This document shows positions 42,696-50,748 of a DNA stretch of 64,000 nt, in pieces. The position numbers were made by a program, and so were the translations under genes. Source of the DNA: Vannielia litorea (GTDB lineage Bacteria > Pseudomonadota > Alphaproteobacteria > Rhodobacterales > Rhodobacteraceae); the NCBI RefSeq assembly GCF_900142295.1, contig NZ_FSRL01000001.1, positions 1,922,001 to 1,986,000 on the forward strand, read 5' to 3'. The notes beneath the pieces were generated by a model. That model had not been told where the DNA came from, ran no database searches, and saw only the letters and a program-made list of their open reading frames with translations. Positions within the stretch are counted from its first letter, which is position 1. Every line of letters begins with the position of its first letter.

Positions 42696-44255
42696 TCAGA
42701 AGTCGGTGGGCGCGCCGCCTTCCCGCTTGCGCCGGTCGACAAAGGCCTCGAGCTCTTCGCGGATGCCCTCGTCCATCGGCGGCGGCACGAACCCGTCGAT
42801 GATCTGCTTGTAGATCAAGTGCGCGCGTTCCGCTGTCCAGACTCCGCCCTTGGCCTGCCAGGCCTCGAAATTGGACCAGTCCGAGACGATCGGCTGATAA
42901 AAGGCGGTCTCGTAGCGAGCCTGGGTATGGTCGATCCCGAAGAAGTGGCCGTAGTGCCCAACTTCGGCTATGGCTTCCACGGCGATCTCGTCGGGGCCGG
43001 TCGCCACCACTTCGGGCTCGAAATAGCGCTGGATCATCTGGAGCATTTCGCAATCCATGATGAACTTCTCCGGCGACGCGATCAGCCCGCCCTCGAGCCA
43101 ACCCGCGGCGTGGTAGACGATGTTGGTGCCCGACTGCACGGCCGACCAGAGCGAATTGGAGGTCTCCCACATCGCCTGGCCGTCGGGCACGTTGGCGGTG
43201 CAGGCTCCCGAGGCGCGCAGCGGCAGCCCGTAGTAGCGGGCCATCTGGCCGGTCATCTGCGTGGCGCGCATGTACTCGGGCGTTCCAAAGGCAGGCGCAC
43301 CCGACTTCATGTCGACATTCGAGGTGAAGGTGCCGATCACGCAGGGGCACCCCGGCCGCACGTATTGAAAGAGCGCAATGGCAGAGAGCGCCTCGGCGAT
43401 CGACTGGGCCACCGCGCCCGCCATCGTGACCGGCGCCATCGCCCCGGCCAGGGTGAAGGGCGAGACGATCACCGCCTGGCCACGCCGGATGCAGCGCAGG
43501 CAGCCGTCGATCATCGGCCAGTCGTGCTTGAGCGGCGAGGTGGAGTTGATGTTGGTATACATGTGCGGCTTGGCCTCGAACTCCTCGTCCGTCAGCCCGC
43601 AGGAGATCCGCACCATGTCCATCACGTCTTCCACTCGCTCCGGCCCGAGTGAATAGGCATGGGCGACCTTGTCGGTCAGGGTGAGCTTGTCGAAGAGCAC
43701 GTCGAGGTGACGGACGGATGGGTGAAGGTCGACCGGCTCCACAGGGTAGCCGCCGGCGAAGTGGATGCAGTTGAAATACTGGGTGAGTTTCAGCAGGTTC
43801 GCGCATTGCTCGCGGTTGCCCGGCACCTTGGAACCGAGCGAGAGGTCCCAATAGTTGGGTGGCGAAGAGACGTTGCCGAAGAGAATGGCCCTGCCGCCGA
43901 TCGGCAGCGCCTTGGCCGGGTTGCGCGGCGTGATGGTGAACTCGCGGGGCGCCTTGCCCACCATCTCCATCACCCAGTCGCGCCCCATCCGCACCACCTG
44001 GTCTTCGACGGTGCACCCCGCCTCGGCAAAGATCGCGCAGGCCTCCTCGTTCAGGAAGACGATACCGATTTCCTCCAGGATCCGCATCGCACCCTCATGA
44101 ATCGCTGCAACGCCTTCCTCGGTGAGCGGTTCGATCGGCCTGTCGGTGTTGATCGGTATCCGCCAGGGCATCTGGTCGAGCACCTCGCCCCGATTACGCC
44201 GTGGGTTGGCGGCGCGTCCTCCGGCACGGCGGCGTTTGGGGGCAATGTCGTCCAT
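42696..44255 (-). CDS. Trimethylamine methyltransferase (MttB) superfamily protein, non-pyrrolysine
   Basis: 519 aa from ATG 44255 (MDDIAPKRRRAGGRA); a longer frame adds 25 unlikely residues. It covers the whole MttB fold: NRGEVLDQMPWRIPINTDRP near the start, then IGIVFLNEEAC, FAGGYPVEPVDLHPSVRHL, SPLKHDWPMIDGCL and SGACTANVPDGQAMWET. No in-frame TAG is present, so it is of the non-Pyl kind (MtgB-like) that demethylates quaternary amines such as glycine betaine onto a corrinoid protein. No MttC-type corrinoid protein or reductive activator is next to it, so the methyl acceptor must be encoded elsewhere. The substrate is not known. Confidence 0.88.
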   Translation of the reverse strand: MDDIAPKRRRAGGRAANPRRNRGEVLDQMPWRIPINTDRPIEPLTEEGVAAIHEGAMRILEEIGIVFLNEEACAIFAEAGCTVEDQVVRMGRDWVMEMVGKAPREFTITPRNPAKALPIGGRAILFGNVSSPPNYWDLSLGSKVPGNREQCANLLKLTQYFNCIHFAGGYPVEPVDLHPSVRHLDVLFDKLTLTDKVAHAYSLGPERVEDVMDMVRISCGLTDEEFEAKPHMYTNINSTSPLKHDWPMIDGCLRCIRRGQAVIVSPFTLAGAMAPVTMAGAVAQSIAEALSAIALFQYVRPGCPCVIGTFTSNVDMKSGAPAFGTPEYMRATQMTGQMARYYGLPLRASGACTANVPDGQAMWETSNSLWSAVQSGTNIVYHAAGWLEGGLIASPEKFIMDCEMLQMIQRYFEPEVVATGPDEIAVEAIAEVGHYGHFFGIDHTQARYETAFYQPIVSDWSNFEAWQAKGGVWTAERAHLIYKQIIDGFVPPPMDEGIREELEAFVDRRKREGGAPTDF

Positions 44256-44363
44256 GGCGGCGCTCCTGGCTGTATGACCCCAAGTTGCGCCCGTCGCGGC
44301 TGACGCAGTTTGCCCGATGCGACGCATCATGTCGCAAACGCTCGCTTCAGAGGCGATTCCGGG

Positions 44364-45056
44364 TCAGCGGCCGGTGAGCCAGCCGGGGATGTGCCCGATA
44401 TCGGGCAGAACAACATCGGCGAAGGGCGCAAACTCCTTGGCAGGTGCGATCCCGGTGCAGACAGCAATGCAGACCATGCCCGCAGCGCGGCCCGCGGTCA
44501 GGTCATGCAGGCTGTCTCCGATCATCGCGCAATCGCCCGGATTCAGGTTCGTCGCACGGGCGAAGGCAAGGCACATGCCGGGGTCCGGCTTTGCCCCGTG
44601 GCCGGAATCGTATCCGGCAAGAAAGTCGAAAGCGCCGCCAATTCCGGCTGCCTCGATGTGCTCCCGCGCCGCGACCTCGGCGTCATTGGTGGCGACGCCG
44701 AGCGCAAACCCCTTGTTGCGAAGGTCGCAGAGCAGCGGAGCAAGTTCGGTGGCCGGCACCTGCGGAGCCTTGGCGGCAGCCGCGTTGAGCCGGTCGGTCA
44801 ATGCCTGCGCGCTCCAACCCGGCATGAACGGCAAGACAGTGCACATCACCTCTTCGGGGGTGCCCGCCACGATGGGGCTGTCAGGCGCAAACCGGGCGGT
44901 GCCCGGGTCGATCCCCATGGCAGCGGCCAATCGCCGGGCCAGCACGGCATCGCCACTTGCCAGGTCGTCGATGAAACCAAGGGTGAAGCTGCCCCAGCTC
45001 TTCTGGTAGTCGAAGAGCGTGCCGTCCTTGTCGAAGAGAAGGCCCTTGAGGTTCAT
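44364..45056 (-). CDS. HAD-superfamily hydrolase, phosphoglycolate-phosphatase-like
   Basis: 230 aa from ATG 45056. HAD motif I GLLFDKDGTLFDY with nucleophile Asp and acid Asp; motif II in FALGVATNDAE; motif III Lys in GAKPDPGM; motif IV CAMIGDSLHDL. A helical cap occupies about residues 15-80, so it is a subclass IA phosphatase like Gph. Substrate assignment to 2-phosphoglycolate is by family only. The start overlaps the DUF3572 gene stop (ATGA-type), forming a two-gene operon. Confidence 0.9.
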   Translation of the reverse strand: MNLKGLLFDKDGTLFDYQKSWGSFTLGFIDDLASGDAVLARRLAAAMGIDPGTARFAPDSPIVAGTPEEVMCTVLPFMPGWSAQALTDRLNAAAAKAPQVPATELAPLLCDLRNKGFALGVATNDAEVAAREHIEAAGIGGAFDFLAGYDSGHGAKPDPGMCLAFARATNLNPGDCAMIGDSLHDLTAGRAAGMVCIAVCTGIAPAKEFAPFADVVLPDIGHIPGWLTGR

Positions 45057-45331
45057 GTCCAATTCGGCAGGTCGCCGCCCGGAAGCGCCATGCGGGCGCG
45101 CATCGGCTGGGTATAGTCCAACCCCGCCGCATCGCAGAACCCGGTGACCCAAGCATCATCCATGGTAAGAAAATCCAACACGGAGGCAAGAAACTCGGGG
45201 TCTGCCGCCCGCGCCCGCACTTCGGCCTCCGATACACCCGTCGAGCCGAGAAAAACTGGCAGAAGCTCGTCATTGCCCGCCAGCCAACCGAGAGCGCGCA
45301 GGGCGACGGTCTCGGCGGTTTCACGATTCAT
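45053..45331 (-). CDS. DUF3572 family protein
   Basis: 92 aa. ATG 45331, MNRETAETVALRALGWLAGN, then DELLPVFLGSTGVSEAEVRARA and LDFLTMDDAWVTGFCDAAGL: the DUF3572 pattern, an all-helical cytosolic protein found almost only in Alphaproteobacteria, next to or divergent from pleD-like genes. The longer reverse frame that contains it is an artefact of GC skew. Function unknown. The last codons overlap the HAD phosphatase start. Confidence 0.85.
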   Translation of the reverse strand: MNRETAETVALRALGWLAGNDELLPVFLGSTGVSEAEVRARAADPEFLASVLDFLTMDDAWVTGFCDAAGLDYTQPMRARMALPGGDLPNWT

Positions 45332-45430
45332 GCACGACCTCGTTAACACTTGGAAAGGTTTTCTTAACCATCTCCATACAGACTGGACAGCATGGGGAAA
45401 AGGCGCGGTCATGCGCGGAAGGAAGCGACG

Positions 45431-46852
45431 ATGCCAGGAAAGATCCTGATCGTGGACGACGTGCCAGCCAATCGCGTCGTGCTCAAGGCCAAGCTCGCTT
45501 CGGCCTGCTACGACGTCGTGGCAAGCGGCACCGGGCAAGATATCGTCAATCTCGCCCGGACGATCCGCCCCCGGCTGGTGATCCTCGATGCAGACAGCGC
45601 CGATGCGCCGGGCCTGGCGGCCTGCCGTGCCCTGCGGGCCGACGAAGACGTGGGGAGCCTGCCCCTGATCGTCACGGGCACGCCCGTGGCAGGCACCCAT
45701 GCCGCCGAACTCATGCTGGCTGCGCTCGAGGCCGGCGCCGATGCTTTCCACCCGAAACCGATGGAAGAAACGACGCTCCTGGCGCGGCTCCGCAACCTGA
45801 TGCGTGCACGCGAGATCTCCGAAGAACTGCGCCTGCGCGACACCACCAGCCGGGCGCTCGGATTTGCCGAGGAGTCCGAAGCCTTCAGCCGTCCGGCGCG
45901 GATCGCCCTGGTGGGGGGCGACCTCGCGACCGCCCGGCGATGGCGGGATGCCCTTGGCGACCGCTTGCCGCACCGCGTGACCGTGCTCGACCGCCATGCC
46001 GCGCTCAACGGGACCACGCCGGCCCTTCAGGATATCTACGTCATCGCCGCCAATCTGCGCGGCAGTGGCGACGGGCTGCACCTGATGAGCGAGCTTCGGT
46101 CTCGCAAGTGGTCGCGCCACGCCTCGACCCTCGTCGTCATGCCCGGCGACAATCCGACCCTGGCGGCAATGGCGCTCGACCTGGGGGCCTCCGATCTCAT
46201 CGAGGAGCCTCTCGATGGCCGCGAACTCGCGGTGCGGCTGACGACCCTCGTGGCGCGCAAGCGCGAAAGCGACAAGTTGCGCCGCCGCGTGCGCGACGGG
46301 CTCAGGCTGGCGGTGACCGACCCGCTCACGGGGCTCTACAACCGCCGTTACGCCCTCTCTCACCTTGCCCGCATCCGCGAGCGCTCGGCCAAGGCGCAAA
46401 CGACCTTTGCCGTCATGATACTCGACCTCGACCGCTTCAAGCAGGTCAACGACCGTCATGGTCATGCGGCGGGGGACGCGGTGCTCCGGGCCGTGGCAAA
46501 CCGGATCGCCCAGAACCTGCGCAGCGTGGATATGGTGGCCCGCATCGGAGGTGAGGAGTTCATGGTGGCCATGCCCGACACCACCGAAGACGAGGCTCGC
46601 GGCGCGGCGCAAAGGCTGTGCCGGCTGGTCGAGGCCGAACCGATCGCCCTGCCCGCGCCCTCCGGGGCAACCGTGCGCCAGACCGTCTCCATCGGTGTGG
46701 CCGTGGGCGGCCAGGAGAGCGCCGATGAATGGCCCGAGGGAGATGGCACCGAGACCTTGCTCGAGGCGCTGATCGACCAGGCCGACAAGGCGCTGCTCTC
46801 GTCCAAGGCGCAGGGCCGGAACACCGTCACGATCGGGCGGCACGCGGCATAG
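45431..46852 (+). CDS. pleD: PleD-type response regulator with GGEEF domain
   Basis: 473 aa from ATG 45431. Receiver 1 (1-120): ILIVDDVPANR acidic pair, phospho-acceptor Asp in LVILDADSAD, conserved Lys in HPKPMEE. Receiver 2 (about 150-270) is degenerate: the position of the acceptor reads VIAANLRG without Asp, as in PleD, where it serves as a dimerisation adaptor. The GGDEF domain starts DPLTGLYNRRY; active site MVARIGGEEFMVAMP; I-site RSVD five residues before. It produces c-di-GMP on phosphorylation. Divergent from the DUF3572-HAD pair, an arrangement usual in Alphaproteobacteria. Together with the H-NOX pair it makes two cyclases within 6 kb. Confidence 0.93.
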   Translation: MPGKILIVDDVPANRVVLKAKLASACYDVVASGTGQDIVNLARTIRPRLVILDADSADAPGLAACRALRADEDVGSLPLIVTGTPVAGTHAAELMLAALEAGADAFHPKPMEETTLLARLRNLMRAREISEELRLRDTTSRALGFAEESEAFSRPARIALVGGDLATARRWRDALGDRLPHRVTVLDRHAALNGTTPALQDIYVIAANLRGSGDGLHLMSELRSRKWSRHASTLVVMPGDNPTLAAMALDLGASDLIEEPLDGRELAVRLTTLVARKRESDKLRRRVRDGLRLAVTDPLTGLYNRRYALSHLARIRERSAKAQTTFAVMILDLDRFKQVNDRHGHAAGDAVLRAVANRIAQNLRSVDMVARIGGEEFMVAMPDTTEDEARGAAQRLCRLVEAEPIALPAPSGATVRQTVSIGVAVGGQESADEWPEGDGTETLLEALIDQADKALLSSKAQGRNTVTIGRHAA

Positions 46853-47207
46853 CTTCACCGACGCGAGGCCAGAGCCTTGGCCATCCATGGCGCCAGCCAG
46901 AGTGGGCGAGAACCGGCCCCGGATGATCCCGCGCATCACCAGCACGAAGAGCACGATCATTTCGCCCGTGCGCCTCATTCCGTGCCAGCGCTCGGCCCGG
47001 CCATAGCCTGGCCGAACAGGCCCGGTGGCCGCCGGTCGCTTCTGCGCGGCCCACGAAGGCTGCTGCGAGGCCTTCCTGCGCGCCCGTCTTGCCTGCCATC
47101 GCAGGTTGGTTCACTCTTGAAATCATCACCGTACCCCTAGCGACAGACCGGTTTGACAGGCCAAGGCCCGAATTGTAGCTGGAGGAAAACCGACCGGTGG
47201 GGGCAGC
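46853..47207. other. Gene-free stretch between pleD and marR
   Basis: 355 bp with no frame I can support. The reverse strand holds short hydrophobic fragments in different frames (such as GEMIVLFVLVMRGII), compatible with a decayed small membrane gene, but no family is recognised. The last 60 bp should contain the marR promoter. Confidence 0.4.
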
Positions 47208-47684
47208 ATGGACAGCACCAGCGACGACATGCCGACGGTGGAGCTGACGCTCGGGCCGCTCGCGCGCGACCTCTCCTTCGTCTCCCGCGCCCTGAGCGCA
47301 CACCTGCGGGGCCATACCGCCAGGGTGTTCGAGGATCATCATGTGCCATCGGGCGGTATCGCCCTCATCAGCCTGATCGGCCTCAACCCCGGCGTCTCGC
47401 AGAAGGATCTGGCGGGCGCCGTGGCCCTGAAGAAGTCGGCGCTTACCAAGCTGGTGAACGCGCTGGAGAGCACCGGGTTCATCGAGCGGCGCAAGGGAGA
47501 GGGCGACCGGCGTTACAACGCGGTGCGCCTGACCGCAGCCGGTCAGAAGCTCCATGACGAGGTGATGACGGAGATCACCGCGATACAGGAAGAGCTGCTG
47601 GCCCCGCTCTCCCGCGAAGAGCGCGACACCTATTTTGCGCTTACTTGGCGCCTCATCGCCCATCTCGCAGCGCAGCCGTCTTGA
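47208..47684 (+). CDS. MarR-family transcriptional regulator
   Basis: 158 aa. The winged-helix core (about 45-125) reads GIALISLIGLNPGVSQKDLA, VALKKSALTKLVNALESTGF, then IERRKGEGDRRYNAVRLTAAGQ: recognition helix and D-R-R wing of MarR. Dimerisation helices at both ends. The GGAG site lies 10 nt upstream of ATG 47208. It precedes a CoA-transferase remnant on the same strand, which suggests that it once regulated an acyl-CoA or aromatic-acid pathway there. The current target is unclear. Confidence 0.9.
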   Translation: MDSTSDDMPTVELTLGPLARDLSFVSRALSAHLRGHTARVFEDHHVPSGGIALISLIGLNPGVSQKDLAGAVALKKSALTKLVNALESTGFIERRKGEGDRRYNAVRLTAAGQKLHDEVMTEITAIQEELLAPLSREERDTYFALTWRLIAHLAAQPS

Positions 47685-47710
47685 TCGTCACAGCCAGCCA
47701 GGTTCCAAAA

Positions 47711-47770
47711 TTAACCATGTTGCCACCCGCCCTGCCGGACCGGCTCGGGACTGGAGCAGGGCATGGTTAA
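47711..47770. repeat. Inverted repeat TTAACCATG / CATGGTTAA
   Basis: Perfect 9-bp arms at 47711-47719 and 47762-47770, 42 bp apart, between marR and the CoA-transferase remnant. It could be the paired operator half-sites of MarR or the scar of a small insertion; no target duplication is evident. Confidence 0.4.
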
Positions 47771-47782
47771 CCACTGGCCGGG

Positions 47783-48142
47783 TTGCGGATTGCCGGCTCC
47801 GGCCATGTGACTGCGAAAGCGCCGGCGACACGTTGCCTGCGCCTGCTCGGCGCCGAGATCATCAAGGTGGCGCCGCCGCAGGGCGATGCAATGCGCTACT
47901 ACACCCGCGATCCGGAGCGGAGGGGTATGGCCGAGCCTTTCATCGGCGCCAGCGCTGGCAAGAAATCTGTCATCCGCGACTTAAGATCCGGTAAAGGGCG
48001 CGAAGCGGCGCAGGCGATGCTCGCCCAAGCGGATGTGTTTGTTGAGGCCTTTCGCCCCGCCGTAGCAGAGCGGCCTGGTCTGGGCGTGGAGGCGCTCGTG
48101 ACGGCCCATCCGTGCCTTATGACGCTGACCGAAAGCCCCTGA
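47783..48142 (+). pseudogene. Remnant of a class III (CaiB/BaiF) CoA-transferase
   Basis: About 110 codons matching the N-terminal part of family III CoA-transferases: LRLLGAEIIKVAPPQGDAMR, then GMAEPFIGASAGKKSVIRDL (the conserved 'AGKKS..LDL' box), LAQADVFVEAFRPAVAERPG and LGVEALVTAHPCLM. The normal protein is about 400 aa with the catalytic Asp just past this point; here the frame ends TLTESP and the stop at 48142. The first 20 codons also deviate, and no ATG with a ribosome site precedes them. It is therefore broken at both ends. Confidence 0.8.
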
Positions 48143-48254
48143 AAGGAATGGCCCATGACGCGACCTTGCAGGAGACGCTGCTGCCCTGTTCTGCACAACG
48201 GGGGAGGCGCTGGCGGCGCGCGGCGGGCAGGATGCGCCCGGCGGCCGACGTGGC

Positions 48255-49409
48255 TCAGGGCCGGGGGCCCAGCCGCTCCAGCATGGCAAGGCATTGCGAA
48301 AGCTGCGAAATGTCGAGGTATTCATCGGGCTTGTGGGCCTGCTCGATGGAGCCCGGGCCGCAGATCACCACGTCGATCCCGAGCTTCTGAAAGATGCCGG
48401 CCTCGGTGTTGAAGGGCACCAGCGCGCCGCCGTTGGAGCCGGTGAGGGCGCAGGCCAGTGCCGCCGCCTCGCCCTCGGTCGCGGGCATCAGGCCCGGCGT
48501 GTCACCGATGGTTTCGGTGGTGATGGTGGCCTCGGGCGCCACGGCCTGCATCTCGGGCAGGAGTATCTCGCTGATATAGCTCTGCATTTCCGCGCGCACG
48601 AAGGCGGCGTCGGCATCGACGACCGGACGCATCTCCCATTGCACCTCGGCCTCGGCGGGGATGACGTTGTGGGCGAACCCCCCGATGAGGCTGCCGGTGT
48701 TGATGGTGGTCCAGGGCGGTTCGAAGCGGCTCTGGGGCGGGGTGCGGGCCTTGAGGGCCTCGCGCAGCTCCATGAGGCGGGCGATGTAGCGGGCGGCGTA
48801 TTCGACCGCGTTGACGCCGGCTGCCGGGTTGGAGCCGTGGCCGCCGCGGCCCTGGAAACGTGTGGTGTATTCGCAGCAGCCCTTGTGGCCTTCGACGACG
48901 CGCATGGAGGTGGGCTCTCCGATGATAGCGACGGAGGGCAGGATCTCGCGGGATTTCAGCTGCTCGGCCAGGGACTTGGCGCCGATGCAGCCGGTCTCTT
49001 CATCATGGGTGAAGGCAAAGTGGAGCGGGCGCGTCGTGATCCGGGCGGCGAGCGCGGGGGCCATGGCGACGCAGGCGGCGATGAAGCCCTTCATGTCGCA
49101 GGTGCCGCGGCCGTAGAGACGACCTTCGCGCTCGGTCATGGCGAAGGGATCGGCAGACCAGTTCTGGCCCTCGACAGGGACCACGTCGGAGTGGCCGGAA
49201 AGCAGGATGCCGCCGTGAACTTCGGGCCCCAAGGTTGCGTAAAGATTGGCCTTTTCACCGCTTTCGCTCTTCATCACCTCGACCCGCGCACCGGCGCTCT
49301 CGAGCCGGTCGGCCAGAGCCTCGATGCATGCGAGATTGCTGTCGGCGGAGACGGTGGGATAGGCCACCAGCTCGCCGAGGAGCGCTATCGTTTCATCCAG
49401 CGTGGTCAT
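48255..49409 (-). CDS. argE: Acetylornithine deacetylase (ArgE), M20 family
   Basis: 384 aa. Zinc-dependent hydrolysis of N-acetylornithine to ornithine and acetate in arginine synthesis. M20 motifs in order: GGILLSGHSDVVPVEGQNW (metal His/Asp), LYGRGTCDMKGF (bridging Asp), FTHDEETGCIGAKSL (general-base Glu and metal Glu), and the C-terminal metal His in IEQAHKPDEYLDI. The dimerisation domain about 180-290 has GRGGHGSNPAAGVNA. Full length for the family. Alone on the reverse strand, downstream of iolB by 273 bp that holds the 11-bp repeat element. Confidence 0.94.
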   Translation of the reverse strand: MTTLDETIALLGELVAYPTVSADSNLACIEALADRLESAGARVEVMKSESGEKANLYATLGPEVHGGILLSGHSDVVPVEGQNWSADPFAMTEREGRLYGRGTCDMKGFIAACVAMAPALAARITTRPLHFAFTHDEETGCIGAKSLAEQLKSREILPSVAIIGEPTSMRVVEGHKGCCEYTTRFQGRGGHGSNPAAGVNAVEYAARYIARLMELREALKARTPPQSRFEPPWTTINTGSLIGGFAHNVIPAEAEVQWEMRPVVDADAAFVRAEMQSYISEILLPEMQAVAPEATITTETIGDTPGLMPATEGEAAALACALTGSNGGALVPFNTEAGIFQKLGIDVVICGPGSIEQAHKPDEYLDISQLSQCLAMLERLGPRP

Positions 49410-49581
49410 GGCGCGAGACTACGCCTCCGGGCCGGCCCCCGCCAGCCCGAACGGAGGCGCAGCGGCCGGCAGGGGCGCGTTTCGGCGGCCGATATCGGGC
49501 CTCGGGCGGCCCACCGGCGGCGGGGCGCACGGTGGCGCAACCTTTTTGCGAAATGCGAAACTGTGGCAGAAACTTCACGGG

Positions 49582-49631
49582 CACAACCGATACACAACCC
49601 ATGCACAACCCATGCATACCCAAAATGCAAA
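49582..49631 (-). repeat. 11-bp direct-repeat element, copy 2
   Basis: Read on the reverse strand: TTTGCATTTTGGGTATG, then CATGGGTTGTG twice and TATCGGTTGTG. This repeats the layout of copy 1 at 17916-17969 (T-rich TGCATTT block followed by three 11-bp units). It lies about 50 bp downstream of the iolB stop and upstream of argE. In both copies the element follows a gene's 3' end in the same orientation as that gene. Confidence 0.7.
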
Positions 49632-49682
49632 GCCCCCAGGGACCGAGCCGTTAAGAGGGCCGGACGGTGGGGCAAGGAATCG

Positions 49683-50501
49683 TCAGGCGTCGCGCCGGGC
49701 GATCCAGTCGTGGTCGGGGTGGTTTCTGAACCGCCACTTGCGCAGCGGCCCGGCCATGACGTTGAGGTAATACATCTCGTAGCCATGGGGCGCGCCGCAG
49801 GGGTGGTGGCCGCGCGGCACGAGCACCACGTCATGCGAGTTGACGCTCATCGTCTCGTCGAGAGAGCCGTCCTCGGTGAACACCCGCTGATGGCCGTAGC
49901 CCTGCCCCGGATCGAGCCGGTGATAATAGGTCTCTTCGAGATAGGTCATCGCGGGGAAATCATCCTGGTCATGCCGGTGCGGCGGGTAGGACGACCAGTT
50001 GCCGGCGGGGGTGAAGACCTCGGTGACCAGCAGCGCATCGGCCACGTCGGACTCCTCCATCGCGATCGGGAAGATGTAGCGGGTGTTGGCACCCTTTCCG
50101 CGCGTCACCTTCTCGGGGCGCGGCAACACGCGGGCCTTGTGGCCGCCCTGCCCTGGCGCGGTGCAGAGGCCGAAGGTGCAATCGGTGGTGGCCACGGCCT
50201 GCCAGTCGGTGCCGTTGGGGAGGTAGACGGCATGCGGCGGGCTCTGCTCGAAGACATCCATCCGCTCGCCCTGCTCGCCAAAGTCCTCGCCGGCGGCGGT
50301 GATGGTGGCCTTGCCCTCGACCATGACGAGGATCGCCTCCAGCTCGCCGGTGGCCTCGCCCACGCGCTCGCCCGCCTTCAGCCGGTAGCAGGAAAAGCCG
50401 ACATAGCTCCAGTCGGGGGATTTCGGCGTTTTCGCATTGGCGATGGTGATCTCGTGGATCTTGCCGGTCTCGCCCACGGGCTTGCGGAGAAGGTCGGACA
50501 T
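49683..50501 (-). CDS. iolB: 5-deoxy-glucuronate isomerase (IolB)
   Basis: 272 aa. Converts 5-deoxy-D-glucuronate to 2-deoxy-5-keto-gluconate in myo-inositol catabolism. Bicupin family KduI/IolB: an N-terminal cupin around WSYVGFSCYRLKAGERV and the metal-binding cupin with SSYPPHRHDQDDFPAMTYLEE (His, His, Glu; given in part) and VLVPRGHHPCGAPHGYEMYYLNVMAG-type ending (His). Standard length. It forms a reverse-strand run with iolE and a small membrane protein, but the upstream iolD is broken, so the operon has probably lost its promoter. Confidence 0.94.
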   Translation of the reverse strand: MSDLLRKPVGETGKIHEITIANAKTPKSPDWSYVGFSCYRLKAGERVGEATGELEAILVMVEGKATITAAGEDFGEQGERMDVFEQSPPHAVYLPNGTDWQAVATTDCTFGLCTAPGQGGHKARVLPRPEKVTRGKGANTRYIFPIAMEESDVADALLVTEVFTPAGNWSSYPPHRHDQDDFPAMTYLEETYYHRLDPGQGYGHQRVFTEDGSLDETMSVNSHDVVLVPRGHHPCGAPHGYEMYYLNVMAGPLRKWRFRNHPDHDWIARRDA

Positions 50502-50544
50502 GGCGCGCTCCTTTCAGGGCAGGCGGGCCGTGGGGCGGGGCGCC

Positions 50545-50748
50545 TCACCCGTCGCCCTCGCCGGGATCCTCCCAGACCACGAAGAACTGGTAGCCGCACC
50601 AGGCGCCGGCGGCGGCGAAGAGCAGCGCCCAGCCCGGTGAGCCCATCGCCAGCTCGAAGGCGGCCCAGGCGAAGCACAGCGCCGTGACCAGCACGCGCCG
50701 CCAGAGCGGGCCGAACCAGGGATGCTGGAGATTGAAGAAATTGTTCAT
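50545..50748 (-). CDS. Small two-helix membrane protein (DUF3329-like)
   Basis: 67 aa. ATG 50748 overlaps the iolE stop (ATGA). Begins MNNFFNLQHPWFGPLWRRVL, then two hydrophobic helices (about 20-37 and 39-55) and FVVWEDPGEGDG. The pattern 'HPxFxPLWRR...W..FE' fits DUF3329, small inner-membrane proteins of unknown role often seen in Rhodobacterales catabolic operons. It lies between iolE and iolB and is translationally coupled to iolE. Confidence 0.75.
   Translation of the reverse strand: MNNFFNLQHPWFGPLWRRVLVTALCFAWAAFELAMGSPGWALLFAAAGAWCGYQFFVVWEDPGEGDG

Noticed and set aside
42696..44255. Pyrrolysine-containing MttB
   Set aside because: The reading frame is complete at 519 aa with no internal TAG, so it is the non-Pyl type.
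45053..46978. Long reverse open frame covering pleD and DUF3572
   Set aside because: Only its last 92 codons (DUF3572) are real. The rest is antisense to PleD and has no protein-like pattern.
46853..47207. Small reverse-strand membrane gene after pleD
   Set aside because: Hydrophobic pieces lie in different frames and match no family; not enough for a gene or a named pseudogene.
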